This document shows, piece after piece, positions 13,825-14,920 of a stretch of 14,920 bases of DNA. Position numbers and translations under genes: made by a program. The DNA is from an uncultured Planctomycetaceae bacterium (GTDB lineage: Bacteria > Planctomycetota > Planctomycetia > Pirellulales > Lacipirellulaceae): NCBI GenBank assembly GCA_937860165.1, contig CALMBE010000147.1, forward strand, positions 1 through 14,920, written 5' to 3'. Positions within the stretch are counted from its first letter, which is position 1; the number at the start of each line of letters is the position of its first letter. The notes under the pieces were generated by a model, which was not told the origin of the DNA, searched no databases, and saw only the letters and a list, made by a program, of their open reading frames with translations.

Positions 13825-14760
13825 TTAACCCACTCCCACATTCCGCAATTCGCGTGGCAACGGGAACGACACATCTTCGCTCCGCAGCGAACGCACCTCG
13901 ACCGTTGCGTCGAATCGTACGCTGAGAAAATCGAGAACCGCCTCGACGACTACCTCGGGGGCACTGGCCCCGGCGGTGACCAAGACGGTTTCGACCCCGT
14001 CGAACCAGTTCGGATCGATGTCCTCGACGCCGTCGATCAAATGCGCCGCGACCGAGCGCTCCCGCGACAACTCAGCCAGCCGCTGGCTGTTGGAGCTGTT
14101 TTGGCTTCCCAAGACGAGCGTGAGATCCGCTTCGGCAGAGAGCAAGGCAACTGCTTCCTGGCGATTCTGGGTGGCGTAGCAAATGTCGTCCTTGGGGGGC
14201 GATGCGATTTGGGGGAACCGTTCGCGCAAGCAGGAAATAATCCGGTTCGCATCGTCGACGCTCAGCGTCGTTTGCGTCAAATAGGCGACTTTCGATTCGT
14301 CGGCCACAACAAGTCGAGCAACATCTTCGGGGGTTTCCACCAACACGATGGCCTCGGGTGCTTCGCCCATGGTCCCCAAAACTTCGTCGTGCCCTTCGTG
14401 ACCGATCAGAAAAATCGTGAACCCTTGGCTGGCGTATTTGATCGCTTCCAGGTGTACCTTGGTTACCAGAGGGCAAGTGGCGTCGACGGCTCGCAACTTC
14501 CGCTCTCGGGCGAGGCGGCGAACTTCGGGCGAGACCCCGTGGGCCGAGAACAACAGCGTGGCCCCCAGTGGAAGTTCAGCCAGGTCGTCGACAAAGATCA
14601 CGCCCTGCTCGCGGAACCGATTCACCACATATTTGTTGTGGACGATTTCGTGGTAGACATAAATCGGCCCGGGAAGCGACCGGATGGCCAGCTCCAGCGC
14701 CTCGATGGCCATGTTCACGCCAGCACAAAAACCGCGGGGACTTGCCAGCAATACCCGCAT
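13825..14760 (-). CDS. ispH: 4-hydroxy-3-methylbut-2-enyl diphosphate reductase
   Basis: IspH (LytB) carries out the last MEP-pathway step, reducing HMBPP to IPP and DMAPP with a 4Fe-4S cluster in the cytoplasm. The 311 residues are full length and every key position is kept. Cluster ligands are Cys12 (SPRGFCAGV), Cys96 (DATCPLV) and Cys194 (DDICYATQNRQ). Substrate residues are His41 (EIVHN), His74 (SAHGV), His124 and Glu126 (GHEGHDEVLG), Thr164 (TQTTLSVDD), the Ser222-Ser223-Asn224 trio and Ser266 (TAGASAPE). The start at 14760 is backed by AGGAG 9 nt upstream on the minus strand (plus 14770-14774). It shows that the organism makes isoprenoids by the MEP route. Confidence 0.98.
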   Translation of the reverse strand: MRVLLASPRGFCAGVNMAIEALELAIRSLPGPIYVYHEIVHNKYVVNRFREQGVIFVDDLAELPLGATLLFSAHGVSPEVRRLARERKLRAVDATCPLVTKVHLEAIKYASQGFTIFLIGHEGHDEVLGTMGEAPEAIVLVETPEDVARLVVADESKVAYLTQTTLSVDDANRIISCLRERFPQIASPPKDDICYATQNRQEAVALLSAEADLTLVLGSQNSSNSQRLAELSRERSVAAHLIDGVEDIDPNWFDGVETVLVTAGASAPEVVVEAVLDFLSVRFDATVEVRSLRSEDVSFPLPRELRNVGVG

Positions 14761-14920
14761 GGGCGTGGGCTCCTGGGAGAGGTTATCGAAGGGGAAAGGT
14801 ATCGGTCACCGAGCCCCCATCATACCCGCAAGTCGAACGGCCCCACAACCTTCCCCTCACCCCCTCCAGGGCCGATCAGTTATTCATTTTGGGGTGCCAT
14901 GCTCACGCTGGTACTCCGGC
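14761..14920. other. Upstream region of ispH, no gene seen
   Basis: It holds the ispH ribosome binding site (minus strand, 14770-14774) and presumably its promoter. I cannot point to -10/-35 boxes with confidence. The last 30 bases (CCATGCTCACGC then CCGGC) look like one arm of an inverted repeat cut by the window edge. Confidence 0.35.

Noticed and set aside
13614..13874. Alternative minus frame overlapping the small membrane protein and the ispH 3' end
   Set aside because: It overlaps ispH coding sequence, is Arg/Cys-rich, and lacks membrane segments; the frame 13580-13792 is better supported.
14891..14920. Possible arm of another planctomycete inverted repeat at the right edge
   Set aside because: The partner arm would be outside the window, so pairing cannot be shown.

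Overview
The window looks like a piece of a planctomycete chromosome, most likely from the Pirellulales side of the phylum. This is an inference from gene content and style, not from a marker gene. The coding is moderately GC-rich and the genes are mostly short transcription units in changing directions. Secreted TadE/TadG-type proteins, a Kdo transferase, a secreted prolyl oligopeptidase and the MEP-pathway enzyme IspH occur together. Intergenic DNA is rich in small palindromic repeats. No rRNA, tRNA, CRISPR array, integrase or transposase gene was seen.

Layout. Positions 1-392 are intergenic and hold a 14-bp hairpin and a nested, MITE-like inverted repeat. Positions 393-3466 (+) encode a small two-TM HAMP protein, a secreted protein of unknown function, a TadG-like protein and a TadE-like pseudopilin. 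The last three are closely spaced and probably form one operon for surface pilus or envelope assembly. Convergent to it, only 13 bp away, is a WecG/TagA-family glycosyltransferase (3480-4328, -). Divergent from that is waaA/kdtA (4554-5873, +). Both act on cell-surface polysaccharide or LPS. A rhomboid-fold membrane protein with a cysteine-rich tail (6036-6890, -) follows. Next is a three-gene ABC-2 type exporter (ATPase plus two different DUF990-type permeases, 7029-9926, +), with a short FAD-binding protein only 10 bp behind it (9937-10626). A secreted S9A prolyl oligopeptidase (10867-13008) stands alone. A type II antitoxin gene follows (13185-13409), with a toxin gene cut to 32 codons (13406-13504). 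On the minus strand are ispH (13825-14760) and a small two-TM protein (13580-13792), probably co-transcribed.

The most notable structure is not protein coding. Four gene ends carry copies of one dispersed twin-hairpin repeat: after waaA, the FAD protein, the peptidase and the truncated toxin. Each full copy has two 21-22 nt mini-hairpins (usually 9-bp stem, 4-nt loop) joined by a 5-6 nt GA(A/G)TTC-like linker and framed by TAG...CTA. The stems differ between copies while pairing is largely kept. One copy is a perfect 56-bp palindrome. Two copies are homologous across the stop codons of two unrelated genes, in the same reading frame, and one of these coincides with the point where the toxin gene is cut. 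A different twin-hairpin repeat lies upstream of waaA. The ABC operon junctions have been invaded by further repeats: a heptamer tandem array, an ATTCCCGC-type inverted repeat, a G-quadruplex-capable tract and a GCGGAAT-type inverted repeat.
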